Of a DNA stretch of 13,483 nucleotides, positions 1-7,549 are shown piece after piece. How positions within the stretch are numbered: position 1 is the first letter of the stretch; each line of letters starts with the position of its first letter. The position numbers and the translations under genes were made by a program. Source of the DNA: Allomyces macrogynus ATCC 38327 (Eukaryota > Blastocladiomycota > Blastocladiomycetes > Blastocladiales > Blastocladiaceae); assembly GCA_000151295.1 (NCBI GenBank), contig GG745335.1, positions 1,258,323-1,271,805 of the forward strand. Reading direction: 5' to 3'. The notes beneath the pieces are model-generated. The model was given only the letters and a program-made list of their open reading frames with translations. It did no database searches and was not told the origin of the DNA.

Positions 1-983
1 TTACTCGGCGGTCGTTGGCGCCATCCCGTACGGCTCCGAATCGTCCGCGGCAGCGCCACTGCGCCGCAGCAACGGCGTCGCCTCGGTCACTTCCACAGCC
101 GAATCCGACGCCTCGAGTTCGGCCTTGCGAGACAAGACGGGCTCGTTCTCGCCCTCGTGCTCGTCCTCGTCCACCTCCTCAATTGGTGCTGGTGCCGACG
201 GGGCCGGCGCGGCCTTGATGAACAGACGCACGGGCGCCATGAGCAGGTTGGTGATGAACCGCCAGGCGCGCGCGCGCTGAATGTAGAACCAGGTCGCAAA
301 CTGGTACTTGAGCCGCATCCACCAGGTCGATGCCGACCGGCCCTGCAGCCACTGGTTCACGACGCGCGCAATCGCTTCCGGGTCGGTTTGCCCGCGTAGC
401 GCCAGGTCAGCGCACGACTCGACAATTTGGCCCGTGCGCGTGTCGACAACAACGGCGGTAGGGATACCGACTAGACGAGGAAGATGGCGACGGGTGAGCG
501 CGACTGCGACACCTTACATCGCTGCGGGTTGAACACGAGCGTACCCTTGCCCAACTGTCGCACCGTCGACCACATCGAGTACCAGAACGGGTTCTCGCAC
601 CCAGCAGGCAGCGGTGCCGGCAGCGGTGCCTCCCAGCCGAACCGGAAGTAAGGCATTTCCTCGACGAGCGTGTTGTGTTCGGCGCGCGTGTACTCGAGCC
701 CGACCTGCACGACAGCGACGTCCTTGTCGGCATGCATTTCGTGCAGCTTGGCAATCGACGGCGCGAGCGCGCGGCACGGCGCACACCAGAGCGCCGAAAA
801 GGCAAAGAGAGCGAGCGGGCGCCGTCCAAGCGCGGCCATGGGCACGCGCACGCCCGACGGGTCCTCGAAATGGGGCCACGGCAGCGATGAGGCGAGAACC
901 GGCGGTAAGTGGACGTTGGGCGTGGACTCGATGGACGTCGTGGCGGTGGTGGCGGGGTCCGCCATGGTGTTCTGCGATGCCAT
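1..983 (-). CDS. Thioredoxin-fold protein, nucleoredoxin/tryparedoxin-like
   Basis: Spliced as 983..518 plus 470..1, this gives 311 residues ending in TAA at the window edge. The active site WCAPC lies in FSALWCAPCRALAPS, followed by a helix and strand (DVAVVQVGLEY). The intron splits the codon that completes FGIPTAVVVD, the cis-proline strand of the thioredoxin fold, so the splice is well supported. The motif order matches the Thioredoxin_8 group (nucleoredoxin, tryparedoxin), which reduce disulfides; a proline-rich insert (about APLPAPLPAG) sits between EMPYFRFGW and the cis-Pro strand. After the domain comes a Trp/aromatic stretch (STWWMRLKYQFATWFYIQ), then an acidic low-complexity tail of about 60 residues. 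That aromatic segment could be a membrane-associating helix, but it is too charged to call a clear transmembrane helix. The start is the only ATG in the frame, with A at -3 and G at +4. The frame is open further upstream without an ATG. The substrate is unknown. Confidence 0.85.
471..517 (-). other. 47-nt spliceosomal intron in the thioredoxin-like gene
   Basis: On the minus strand the donor is GTAAGG (517..512) and the acceptor is CTAG (474..471), with a CTCAC branch-like site between. Without splicing the upstream frame stops just before the cis-proline strand. Splicing restores FGIPTAVVVD exactly in frame. Confidence 0.85.
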
Positions 984-1480
984 GATTGGGGCGAGAGACG
1001 GGCAGCGCGGGTTGCTGAAGACGCGCTGCGGAGGAGGCGAGTGCGGGCGGAAGGGATGGCGGGAACACACGCGCGCAATGGGCGGGCGACGGGGACGAGG
1101 GTCGCTCAGGGCACGGAGAATGCTTTGCGAGAGAGAGCTTCGGCGGCGGACGGGGTGGGCCGGAACCAAGGGCGGGATGGCAGGTCTTGTGCAGGCGGCA
1201 GGCGGGCAGCGGTTGCTGGGCGGCAGGCAGGGTCGGATGCAGGCAGTCTGGGGCCGTGAGCGTTGGTGCGAGGGATGGGAAACGGCAGCAAACGAAGGGT
1301 ACAAAATTGGACGATTGGCCAACAGGCGTCAACGGGATTTGGCTTGATCACAAACGACGATGCGGCTTGCCTGATGCGGCACACGCGGACGCCAGCGGCG
1401 GACAGCGCGGTGCGGTCATGCCGCGTCAGATGACGCGTCTCCAAACTCGTCTTGGTGCGAAAATCATCCATGTTCGCTGA
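984..1480. promoter_or_regulatory. Upstream region of the thioredoxin-like gene; no gene seen
   Basis: About 500 bp of GC-rich sequence, purine-rich on the plus strand and so C/T-rich on the sense strand of the minus-strand gene, as many fungal promoters are. I see no TATA box and no credible coding frame. The apparent ORFs are Arg/Pro-rich shadows. The right end marks the switch to the CpG-poor island. Confidence 0.4.
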
Positions 1481-1514
1481 AGGTGTGAGACCCTCAAGAC
1501 CAGTGACGCCCGCC

Positions 1515-1935
1515 ATGACCGAAAACAGCACAATGATGCCTAAGTACATGGTTGCAGTCTGCAGCAACGACCCAACTCAGAATGACAAGATGTGGCTGGC
1601 TGAAGGAGATGTCTTTGCCATCATGGAATTTTATGATGATGGATGGGTGCAGGGTAGTGATTTCTGTATGCTTCTTATTGGCCAATTCACCAATGCTGAT
1701 GGGCAAAACCTTGTTCTTCAAGCACGAATTTATCGACCAGCCAGATGGGCGTGTTCCCCGCCATTTTTGCCAAGGAGCCCTTGCCTGCCAAGCTGCCAAA
1801 AGGAGCCAAGGGCTGTTGCTCTTGGTGGTCAGCTCCCTGCCAACTCTGTCAAGGAAGAAGTGCCCAAAATGGTCAAACCACCAAAAGTGATCAAGCAGGC
1901 CATTCCCATTCAGGGCTTTACGTTTTGCTGCTGTG
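1515..1935 (+). pseudogene. SH3-domain relic, copy 1
   Basis: The frame from ATG 1515 reads YMVAVCSNDPTQNDKMWLAE, then GDVFAIMEFYDDGWVQG, matching the SH3 pattern of a RT loop, GD-V turn and DDGW. The closing SH3 strand, GVFPAIFAKE, is present at 1748..1777 but in another frame. Removing a candidate intron, 1654..1744 (GTAGTG...CCAG, 91 nt), and allowing one lost base gives DDGWVQ-DGRVFPAIFAKE, a complete SH3 end. A Lys/Pro-rich stretch follows (EPLPAKLPKGAKG, then in another frame EEVPKMVKPPKVIKQAIPIQ). SH3 domains bind proline-rich ligands; the parent gene is unknown. The frame change argues for a pseudogene, though an unusual splice form cannot be excluded. Confidence 0.55.
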
Positions 1936-2374
1936 AATTTTGTGGTTCAGATCTTACAGAGAAGCCCTGCAACAGCCATCATGAGCAACAGATGGAGGGG
2001 GGTGGAGGATTGGATTTTGGTGATGGAGAGCCAATATATGTCCTAGTATTTTTTGTGCAAAATGGGGTTGTGTAACTGGCGCTTGCATCATATGGTTTTC
2101 ACGTCCAGTTGGCTTGAGCTGGTGGAACTGGCAGTTACAAGGGCAGTGCAAGACAATATATAAGCAGAAGGGCCCCAGGCAGTTTTTATGAACATGTGGT
2201 GGCTCTGGAGTGGGCAAGAGAAGTCCAGTCCAGATTGGGTGTGTGACCAAACTCATAATGCAAGGTGATGCAGTCAGCACACATGCTGTTTCTGGATGCC
2301 ATCTGTTAGAACTGGTGTCCAAGTTGGTTGTTGAACTGACACAGCAAGGAGAGCCAATAACAATCAGTCAAATA

Positions 2375-2389
2375 ATTGAGTTGGTCAAA
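2375..2389 (+). repeat. 15-bp direct repeat, copy A (pairs with 3605..3619)
   Basis: The 15-mer ATTGAGTTGGTCAAA occurs here and at 3605..3619. Both copies are preceded by AATCAGT, with six extra bases between in copy A. Both fall in the same codon phase of open stretches (IELVK), so they may be remnants of one duplicated coding segment. The frame around copy A (2210..2416) ends ELTQQGEPITISQIIELVKA. Confidence 0.45.
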
Positions 2390-2508
2390 GCAGCTTATAT
2401 TCTTCTCCAGGCATAGCCAATACATCCACAACAAGATTTCTCCTTGCCCATCACTCTGCCTTGGCCCAACTCGTTTCCATCATGTCAATGCCATGCAACA
2501 TCTAAGAC

Positions 2509-2796
2509 ATGTATCTGTGCAATGTCCCACTCAATGTTGAACGTGCCCACAAGTTTAGCCAGGGCAAAAAACACATTTGCTTCTTGCATTCATACATGCC
2601 AGAAATGCAAGACAAAATGGCGCTGCAGCCCAGCAACATTACTGCCATTCTGGAGGAGCATCAGGATAAGTGGGCGCTGGGGTACTTGTTTTGGCTCCTT
2701 AATTCTTGTATGCTTCTGACAAGACCTGACATTGTCATTGTTCAGCATCAATTTAGCAATGAATTGTAAGGGATACATCCTGCTCATGAATTGCAA
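2509..2796 (+). pseudogene. SH3-domain relic, copy 2
   Basis: The frame from ATG 2509 gives HSYMPEMQDKMALQP and NITAILEEHQDKWALG, the first two thirds of an SH3 domain. Treating 2682..2756 (GTACTT...TTTAG, 75 nt) as an intron joins it in phase to NEL-stop-GIHPAHELQ, which resembles the usual G-x-FPAHEL end strand. The joined frame carries one TAA (2767..2769), then a TGA after HELQ (2797..2799). The intron length equals those of the kinase gene in this window, so this is a relic of an intron-bearing gene, not a processed retrocopy. Conserved SH3 positions have changed (GD to SN, DGW to DKW, F to H), consistent with loss of constraint. Confidence 0.55.
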
Positions 2797-3268
2797 TGAG
2801 GGGGATCAAAAGTGGCCATCCAAGACTGAGCCAAAATGGATCAAGTTCTTTGAGGAGCTGAGCAAGAAGGAACAAACGGAATTTTGGTCCTGGGACACCA
2901 ACTTTTGTGACAAGTGTTGGCAGTCATGAGGATTGACTAGTGCAGGAGATCAAGTGGATGTAGTTGAGGCCAGATTCAAGTGGATTACCTCATTTTGCAA
3001 GGAAAACAAATCAATTTCATGTATGACAGCTGTCTGTATCAAAATGGACCAAAGACACGGATTATTGAAATCAAGGATGCCAACCATGTCAGGGCATGGA
3101 GACTGTCTGCAAAACAGCGACTTTTGTGAGGTTCTTTGTTCTCTACTGCTACAGGATGGTAATGTTGGCATGCAGGTTGCAAAAGGGGATGTGACTGTCA
3201 TGCAAACTCTTGCCTCATTGTCTGCTCTAATTTCGATGAGCCTTATTCGCTCAATCAGTCATCCATGA
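2732..3268 (+). pseudogene. Unrecognised coding relic with one in-frame TGA
   Basis: One frame runs 178 codons with a single TGA at 2927..2929. In DNA of this composition a stop is expected about every 20 codons, so this was probably coding. It reads as charged, soluble protein, for example EPKWIKFFEELSKKEQTEFW before the TGA and VDVVEARFKWITSFCKENK after it. TGA could derive from CGA by the CpG-to-TpG change seen across the island. A second frame (from 2770) is also partly open and six of its seven stops before a final TAA are TGA, so I cannot be sure which frame was real. It begins inside SH3 relic 2. No family is recognised. Confidence 0.3.
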
Positions 3269-3315
3269 ACTGAGAGCGAACGCTTGTAATAATGATGCCC
3301 ATTCTCACTTGCATT

Positions 3316-3627
3316 CATGGTTCCTTTTTTGTCCAGCCACCCATCTCAGCACTTTTGGGCAAGTTGGCTGTCACAACCAGCTGTAATGGTGTGATTCTGA
3401 AGTGGCCTTGATGCTTTAAATATCCTGGGAAGACTCACAAACCATTCTGCATGACGTGCAAGACTTGGCCAAGCATCACTCAAAGTGTGCTGAATGCCAT
3501 CAGCTGGTGCCACCATATGCACCAGTTCAATGAAAGAGGGACCTGGAAAAACGGACACAACAGACAAACTCAGGAAAAACACGGCCTCACCACACCTAAT
3601 CAGTATTGAGTTGGTCAAAATGATCAT
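3316..3627 (-). pseudogene. Possible minus-strand coding relic, unrecognised
   Basis: The minus frame reads FIELVHMVAPADGIQHTL and DAWPSLARHAEWFVSLP, which looks like real protein. It meets a TGA just after QLAQKC, then stays open through DGWLDKKGTMNASENGHHYY. The TGA could be a former CGA. No family is recognised, and the opposite strand is partly open too, so the call is tentative. Confidence 0.25.
3605..3619 (+). repeat. 15-bp direct repeat, copy B (pairs with 2375..2389)
   Basis: Exact match to copy A about 1.2 kb upstream, again reading IELVK in an open plus-strand stretch. Sequence similarity fades outside the core. Confidence 0.45.
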
Positions 3628-3802
3628 AAAATGTTCCTCCTCACCAACTGGCCATGCCTACCTAAGATGCAAGACTGTTCTTACCCTGTGACAAGTTGAG
3701 GTGGCCAAGGCTCACAGCAACAAACACAAGCAACACTTATATTCTCAATACTTCTAGAACGCTTCTTGCGCACTTGAATGAGCGTCAATTTCTTCTGCAA
3801 CC

Positions 3803-4268
3803 ATGGCTGATAAACACCAGGCCCTGCCTGCTTTCCACCCCACTCTCCTAGGACGAGTATCAGTGCACACCTGTCTCCTGTTTCTTGAAACTACCCTCGC
3901 CTCACAGCATGGCCTCCAAGAGCAATTATCCCATCAACCACGTCCGCAAGCTTGTGTCAATGTCCCATTGGGCTTTGATTGTGTGCACGCGCTCTGCCAT
4001 AGCAAACCACGCATTCGCAGCAACTGGGACTTCAAGCCAATTGCAAAGGGACAAAGGGCAAAGGGTTTGTTGGGGACCAGCTCACAGTGCTGATGCTTTT
4101 TTTGCGATGGATGGCGCTTGGGTATGTTCTTCAATAGACGCTCTTCTGCTTCTTTTACACTCTGTCCAACACCATCGCCCTGGACAGAAATGGCCAACTG
4201 GTCGGATAGTGTCAACCTCAAGTTTAAATGCTTTGGAGTGTTCCTGCTCAAAGTGGGCGTGGCATTAG
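3803..4268 (+). other. Candidate small plus-strand gene(s), unresolved
   Basis: Two ATGs have good start contexts. ATG 3803 (accATGG) opens MADKHQALPAFHPTLLGR; a candidate 51-nt intron (3857..3907, GTATCA...CACAG) would keep that frame to a stop at 4091..4093. ATG 3909 opens MASKSNYPINHVRKLV and stays open to 4268, with a GTATGT donor at 4122 and an acceptor at 4187 (66 nt) as an optional intron. Upstream lies TATA-like sequence near 3738. The two frames conflict with each other and with the minus-strand ORF at 3934..4449. No homology is recognised. Confidence 0.2.
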
Positions 4269-4449
4269 CTGAGCATGCCAATTTTTCATATGCATCGGAC
4301 CAATCGAAGGCGACAATCGACAGGACCAGGCGCGCTTTGTATGCCAGGATAGCCTGCCGTCTGTCGAAGCTGTAGTGAGGCGCCGCGTAATGACGGTGCG
4401 ATCCGGCTTGTGGAGGTTCGTGGAGCCGGAAAGAAAGTGGCTGAAACAT
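3934..4449 (-). CDS. Hypothetical 171-residue protein, longest intact ORF near the island
   Basis: An intact minus-strand ORF begins at ATG 4449 (A at -3), in CpG-containing flank DNA, and runs into the island to a TGA. It lies in the 3' flank of the synthetase gene and in the same direction. It is basic in the middle and contains LNLRLTLSDQLAISVQG and VKEAEERLLKNIPKRH, which look helical and charged. There is no signal peptide, membrane span or known motif. Third-position GC is only moderate, unlike the main genes. It could be a young or decaying gene, or a chance ORF within the synthetase 3' UTR. Confidence 0.3.
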   Translation of the reverse strand: MFQPLSFRLHEPPQAGSHRHYAAPHYSFDRRQAILAYKARLVLSIVAFDWSDAYEKLACSANATPTLSRNTPKHLNLRLTLSDQLAISVQGDGVGQSVKEAEERLLKNIPKRHPSQKKHQHCELVPNKPFALCPFAIGLKSQLLRMRGLLWQSACTQSKPNGTLTQACGRG

Positions 4450-4480
4450 TGTCCATTATATCCACAACCAAACCGTTCTG

Positions 4481-4497
4481 AAAAAAAAATATATCAC
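4481..4497 (-). terminator. Probable 3'-end element of the glutamyl-tRNA synthetase gene
   Basis: On the minus strand this reads GATATAT followed by a run of nine T, about 100 bp downstream of the second synthetase stop codon. AU-rich TATATA-like elements and U-runs mark fungal poly(A) regions. There is no transcript evidence. Confidence 0.3.
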
Positions 4498-4592
4498 CGC
4501 ATCCCGTTATTTGTCCTTGTCTTTCTTGTCCCTTGAACGTGGTCGCCAGTCGACCGCGACTCCTCAGCACGCAGCACTCGAACGCGAGCGCC

Positions 4593-7215
4593 TTAGTTGT
4601 GGTAAGGGTTCTGCACCGGGTACAGCACCATGTCCTGCTTGGCGAGCGCGGGGAACCCGTCGCCTTAGACGTTGGCAATCGAGTACATGATCGGCGCGTC
4701 GGGCTTGGCCGCCGCCTTCTTGCTCGGCGACTTGGACCGCGACTTCTTGGCCGGCGACCGCGAGCGCGAGCGCGACCGCGATTGCGAGCGAGCAGCGGCA
4801 GCAAGGGTGGGAGTCGCCTCCTTCTTAGGCGACGCGGGCACCGCGGCAGCAACCTTCTTGGCGGGAGCCGCAGCCTCCTTCTTGGCGGGCGCCGCAGCCT
4901 TGGGTGCGGGCGCAGCCGCAACAGCCTTGGGGGTCGCCGGCGCGGCAGCGGCCGCATTGTGCTTGGACTGGAGCGACGCAGCCTTGCCGTCCGGGATCGA
5001 GATAAGCGTGACGGTGGTGCCGTCATTTGCGTCGCAAATGTAGTACCCGCGGCGCTCGAGCTGGATAATGTCGCCGACGTTGAGCTGGCGCAAGTTGGCG
5101 TCGCCGACGGCCTCGGTCGTGAACTCCGTGACGGGCGTGAGCACCGACTGGAAGTCGTCGTCCTCCTCGAGCTTCTTCTTGGTGATCAGGTAGTCGTAGT
5201 CCTTGAGCAGGACCGACGTGAGCGGCGCGACCTTGGGCGCGTTCGCGAGCCACGTGAGCTTCTTTTTGGTCGACTTGACGTCGCCAGCCAGGTTAAGCTT
5301 GGCATCGACCTTGACGACACGGCCCGTGTTTGCGTCGCGGTGCACCTGCGTGACAATGGCGTTGCCCCAGTCCATGAGCGTCACCTCCTCGTTGTCGGCA
5401 AACTCGTTGGCGTCGGCACCGGCCACGTAGATCGTCTTGGCAAACGCCGTGGTCTTGGTGCCGAGGTCCGGGTTCTTCTTGTGCTTGAGCACCTGCTTGA
5501 GCTCAGCGGTCGCGGGCCCGTCGACGAGCGTGACGGGCACGAGATCGGCCGTGTCGAGCGCGACGTGGCGCGGGGCAATCGGGTCAATCACCTTCTTGTT
5601 CACAGCCCAGAACTTGTCCCACTCGAGCATCAGGTTGTTGGTCGACGCGCCCTGCATCAGAATGTACTGCTTGAGCGCCTCGATGGTCATCCCACGGCGG
5701 CGAATCCCGCGCACCGTCGGGAAACGCGGGTCGTCCCAGCCGGGAACATGGCCCTGGTCCACAAACCACTGCAGCTTGCGCTTCGAGAGCAGCGTGTAGA
5801 CAAAGTTCATGCGCGAAAAGTCCCAAATGTGCACGTGGCGCAGGCTGAGCTTTTGCAAGACCCACTCGTACTGCGGGTTGCGGTCGCGGTACTCGTTGGT
5901 GCGCAGTGCGTGCGTGACGCCCTCGACCGAGTCGACGACGGGGCACGCGAAATCGTAGGTCGGGTAAACCTTGTAGGTGCTGCCCGTCTTGTGGTGCGGC
6001 GTCAGGTTGCACCGGTAGAGGACCGGGTCGCGCAGGGCCTTGTTCTTGTCGTCGACCGACATTTTGGCGCGCAAACAGTTCTTGAGCCCAACCTCGGTGC
6101 CCTGCTTCATTTCGTTCCACCGACGCAGGTTCTCCTCGATCGAGTTGTCGCGGTTCTTGGACGCGATCCCGTGCATGCGCTCGTGCCGCATCGTCTCCTG
6201 GTCGGTATCGTCCACGTAGGCATCGCCCTGGCGAATCAGCTGCTCGGCGTACTTGAGCAGCAGCGGGAACGAGTCGGACGTGTGCGTGATCACGTCGGGC
6301 GCAACGCCAATCATGGCCAGGTCCTGCTTGATACTGTCCTCAAACTCCATCTTCTCCTTGGACGGGTTGGTGTCGTCGAACCGCACAATCAGCTTGCCCT
6401 TGTACTTGCGCGCAAAGTACTCGTTCATGAGCGCGGCCTTGGTGTGGCCAATGTGCAGGTAGCCTGAGGGCTCGGGCGGGAAACGCGTCACGACCTGGCC
6501 CATTTGCGCACCGGGCAAGTCAATCTCAAACGACCCTTGGTCCTTCTTGGCCTTGTTGAGCAGCGCTGTCTGGTCCTTGACGTAGGCAAGCGCATTGGTC
6601 ACGGCCGCCGAGTCGTCGATCAGCGCGTACCAGCGCGCCACGTGCGGGTGCTCATTGGCAGCGATCCCGGCCTTGGCCTGCTTGACAAAGATGGGCGAAG
6701 CGCGCAAGCGGGCCCAGACGGCAATATCGGCGAGCGAGAGCTCGTAGCCGACGAGGAACGAGCGCAGGGTCAGGAACGTGTTGAGGTCGGCCAGGAACGC
6801 ACGCAGCGCCGTCACGTCGGCGAGCGGGGCCAGGTCATCGATGACATGGTCGATGGCGAGCGCACGGTCGTTGTTGCGCGTGCCGTGGTGGTGCTCGTAG
6901 AGGTCCGGCAGCAGCGCGCGCGCCAGGTACCGCAGGATCGAGGTGGGCTTGGTGAACTTGAGCCCGGTCTTGCCAATGAGCGTGCACGAGGCCGTGGCCG
7001 ACTCGGCGAGCGTGATCTTGACGGCGTGCGGTTGCGCAGAGTTGGCGAGGTGCGCAAGGACGAGCGGTCCTGTTGACGGTTGGGATCATGGACATGCAGG
7101 TGTTCGCAGAAGTGGTTGATCAGTTGCCGGGGCGTGCGAGTGTCATGGGATGGGTGCGTGTGCACGGACCGTAGGCCGGGTCCTTGGCGGACAGATGCAG
7201 CGAGATGGGCGCCAT
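4593..7215 (-). CDS. GUS1: Cytosolic glutamyl-tRNA synthetase (GluRS), with readthrough-like tail
   Basis: It attaches glutamate to tRNA(Glu) using ATP. Exon 1 is 7215..7170 (MAPISLHLSAKDPAY), starting in a strong context (caccATGG); exon 2 starts at 7069. Domains in order: GST-like N-terminal domain (about 1-190), as in yeast GluRS, where it docks on Arc1; class I catalytic core with FPPEPSGYLHIGHTKAA (HIGH at 221-224), RFDDTNPSKEK and the KMSKS equivalent LSKRK (443-447); beta-barrel anticodon-binding domain ending near the IPDGK motif. A tail then follows: an Ala/Pro/Lys-rich segment and an Arg-Ser stretch (776-800). The first in-frame stop is TAA at 4665..4667 (816 residues). Beyond it the frame continues 23 codons to a second TAA at 4593..4595, with 22 of 23 third positions G or C. 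I give the longer span and regard 4665 as the formal end unless the TAA is an error or is read through. The eukaryotic rather than mitochondrial type is clear from the GST-like domain. Confidence 0.93.
4716..4790 (-). repeat. Arg-Ser repeat in the GluRS tail
   Basis: Encodes RSQSRSRSRSRSPAKKSRSK and the following SPSKK. It is an SR-like, strongly basic low-complexity segment made of near-identical AGC/TCG-CGC codon pairs. It is not part of the usual GluRS fold and probably binds RNA or is phosphorylated. Confidence 0.8.
7070..7169 (-). other. 100-nt intron near the 5' end of the GluRS gene
   Basis: Acceptor AACAG (ending 7070) joins in phase 1 to donor GTCCGT (starting 7169), with CTGAT as possible branch site. 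Splicing yields KDPAYGPLVLAHLAN, a continuous GST-like start. Without it the frame hits a TGA at 7086..7088. The donor departs from GTRNGT, so the donor is slightly less sure than the acceptor. Confidence 0.75.
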
Positions 7216-7549
7216 GGTGCCGGCAGTCGGTGCGTTCCACGGCAGCGACAGCGACAGACAGCAGCGACGTCGAGGAAGGCGACGGGATCAGGGGAGAGGG
7301 TCAGCGACGGAGAGGTGGTGCAGCAAAGTCAGGGGTTCGAAGCAAAGTCCGAGTCGGTGACTGCAGTGTGGCCCAGCGTTGCACGTGACGTTGAGCTGTC
7401 AATGACGGGCCTGTTTCCGGGCCGATCTGGCGGAATTGGACGCTTGCCTGCAGCGTCCCTGTATTTATTGATGAGGGTCGCTAACTCGCGACTGGATGTC
7501 ACCGTGTCGCCAAGCTCGACCGTGTTGCGCCTGGGCTGCTGCACCCTCC
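7216..7549. promoter_or_regulatory. Shared divergent promoter of GluRS and the HRI-like kinase
   Basis: This stretch lies between the two head-to-head genes. It contains CACGTGACGT at 7382..7391, which combines an E-box (CACGTG) with a TGACGT ATF/CREB-type half-site. It also holds the AT-rich TATTTATT at 7462..7469, placed about 80 bp before a possible first kinase exon at 7550. Function is inferred from position and motif only. Confidence 0.45.

Larger units (their letters stand above)
1480..4380. other. CpG-depleted, AT-richer island of decayed sequence
   Basis: Composition changes sharply here. Counting by eye, 2101..3120 (1,020 bp) holds only 8 CpG dinucleotides, whereas a single 60-bp stretch of the neighbouring synthetase gene (5701..5760) holds about as many. 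TpG and CpA are very common instead: 15 in 2221..2280. This is the footprint of C-to-T change at CpG, as caused by deamination of methylated cytosine or CpG-directed repeat mutation. Frames in the island are short and broken, but several still read as protein, including SH3-like domains. I saw no terminal repeats or target-site duplications, so I cannot call it one transposon. CpG begins to return after about 3800, making the right edge gradual. Confidence 0.7.

Noticed and set aside
471..1322. N-terminal extension of the thioredoxin-like protein up to 1322
   Set aside because: The added stretch starts at TTG, contains no ATG, and is Arg/Pro/Ser-rich in a C/T-rich promoter-like strand. ATG 983 has a good context.
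2153..2165. TATATAAG as a promoter in the island
   Set aside because: A perfect TATA-like word, but in AT-rich decayed DNA with no credible gene start downstream at the right distance.
1480..4380. Intact transposon, retroelement or CRISPR array
   Set aside because: No reverse transcriptase, integrase or transposase motif, no long terminal or inverted repeats, and no regularly spaced repeats were seen on either strand.
4533..6467. 644-codon plus-strand ORF
   Set aside because: It is the antisense of the GluRS coding region. Its translation is Arg/Val/Leu-rich with no family features; high GC at third positions removes stops on the opposite strand.
7333..7346. tRNA B-box-like GGTTCGAAGC
   Set aside because: No T-stem pairing around it and no matching acceptor, D or anticodon arms.
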